A stretch of 64,000 bases of DNA from Winslowiella toletana (GTDB lineage: Bacteria; Pseudomonadota; Gammaproteobacteria; Enterobacterales; Enterobacteriaceae), in the NCBI RefSeq assembly GCF_017875465.1, contig NZ_JAGGMQ010000001.1, positions 124,001-188,000 of the forward strand, in the 5' to 3' direction. The notes below the pieces were generated by a model, which did not search any database, was not told the DNA's origin, and saw only the letters and a program-made list of their open reading frames with translations. Numbering within the stretch: the stretch's first letter is position 1; each line of letters starts with the position of its first letter. Below are positions 63,566-64,000 of this stretch, piece after piece. Made by a program: the position numbers and the translations under genes.

Positions 63566-64000
63566 GTGGCTCACTCTTCCCGCGTCTATTTTCCTGAATC
63601 CTTTCTCTCTGTCATGCGCGATATCCTGCCAGACAGCGCTGCCTTCGATGCCTTTATTGCTATCAGCCAGCAGCCGCTGCGCCGCAGCCTGCGGGTTAAT
63701 ACGCTTAAGATCAGCGTGGCGGATTTTCTCCGGCAAGTGGCGCCCTATAACTGGGCGCTGACGCCGATTCCGTGGTGTGAAGAGGGATTCTGGATCACGC
63801 GTGACGATGCCGATACGCTGCCGCTCGGCAGCACCGCCGAGCATCTCAGCGGCCTGTTTTATATCCAGGAAGCCAGTTCGATGCTGCCGGTCAGCGCACT
63901 GTTCGACGCCGTACCGCAACCGCAACGGGTCATGGATGTCGCCGCCGCGCCCGGTTCCAAGACTACCCAGATGGCTGCGCGCATGGGCAATCAGGGCGCG
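63566..64000 (+). CDS. rsmF: 16S rRNA (cytosine-1407-C5)-methyltransferase RsmF (3' end outside the window)
   Basis: Methylates C1407 of 16S rRNA. Starts with GTG at 63566 behind CGGAA and is open to the window edge: 145 codons of about 480. The visible N-terminal part has the family blocks [18 protein letters not shown] and WCEEGFWI, and the SAM-binding motif [12 protein letters not shown] at 124-135. The catalytic cysteines lie beyond the edge. It follows the letB terminator and so has its own promoter, unless read-through occurs. Confidence 0.95.
   Translation, partial: MAHSSRVYFPESFLSVMRDILPDSAAFDAFIAISQQPLRRSLRVNTLKISVADFLRQVAPYNWALTPIPWCEEGFWITRDDADTLPLGSTAEHLSGLFYIQEASSMLPVSALFDAVPQPQRVMDVAAAPGSKTTQMAARMGNQGA

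Overview
The window is a 64 kb piece of an Erwiniaceae-type chromosome (Pantoea/Erwinia/Mixta relatives). Almost every gene has a clear Escherichia coli counterpart of nearly the same length. The gene order differs, however: two blocks that lie far apart in E. coli K-12 (sppA-yeaH plus rnd-rsmF, and cvrA-dadX-dadA-ycgB-fadR-nhaB-dsbB-ycgN-ycgM-ycgL-minCDE) are joined here. All comparisons with E. coli are from memory of those proteins. I saw no tRNA, rRNA, insertion sequence, prophage, integrase or CRISPR array.

Layout. 1-8.2 kb: sppA (cut at the left edge), ansA-pncA, msrB-yeaC, gapA-yeaD, yeaE and mipA. 8.2-12 kb: the yeaG-yeaH kinase/VWA pair behind a clear sigma-54 promoter. 12-17.4 kb: the accessory part, with a membrane-anchored coiled-coil protein built of 11-residue repeats, the antiporter gene cvrA, an unrecognised small protein, an orphan sugar-phosphate transferase and a Bcr/CflA-type efflux pump. 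17.4-29.7 kb: dadAX, ycgB (SpoVR), fadR, nhaB, dsbB, ycgN, ycgM, an MltB-like lytic transglycosylase, ycgL and minCDE. 29.8-42.5 kb: rnd, fadD, yeaY, tsaB, yoaA, yoaB, yoaH, pabB-nudL, sdaA and a CSS-EAL phosphodiesterase. 42.5-50.2 kb: yoaE, manXYZ-yobD, mntP, rlmA and yobF-cspC. 50.2-64 kb: a possible tiny gene or RNA, an MBL-fold hydrolase, yebO, yobH, kdgR, yebQ, htpX, prc-proQ, msrC, yebS-yebT (letAB) and the first 145 codons of rsmF.

How it works together. Several regulators sit near likely targets: FadR with fadD, KdgR with a KdgR-like dyad before its own gene, and DsbB with a phosphodiesterase whose periplasmic CSS domain has cysteines of the type that the Dsb system oxidises. YeaG, YeaH and SpoVR, often one operon in other bacteria, are split here by about 8 kb. 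Central metabolism (gapA, manXYZ, sdaA, dadAX, fadD) carries recognisable CRP-, Lrp- and Mlc-like sites.

Most unusual points: (1) the sugar transferase has Lys in place of the Glu of the catalytic Asp-Glu dyad; (2) the coiled-coil protein has seven consecutive 11-residue repeats followed by a membrane anchor; (3) a 15-of-15 match to the Lrp consensus lies between dadA and ycgB; (4) a 24-codon yobF ends at a stop inside the region homologous to the longer E. coli protein; (5) a perfect 14-bp inverted repeat lies between the sugar transferase and the efflux pump. I found no convincing multi-gene system of a new kind. The window is mostly core genome, with a small accessory patch at 12-17 kb and a smaller one at 50-52 kb.
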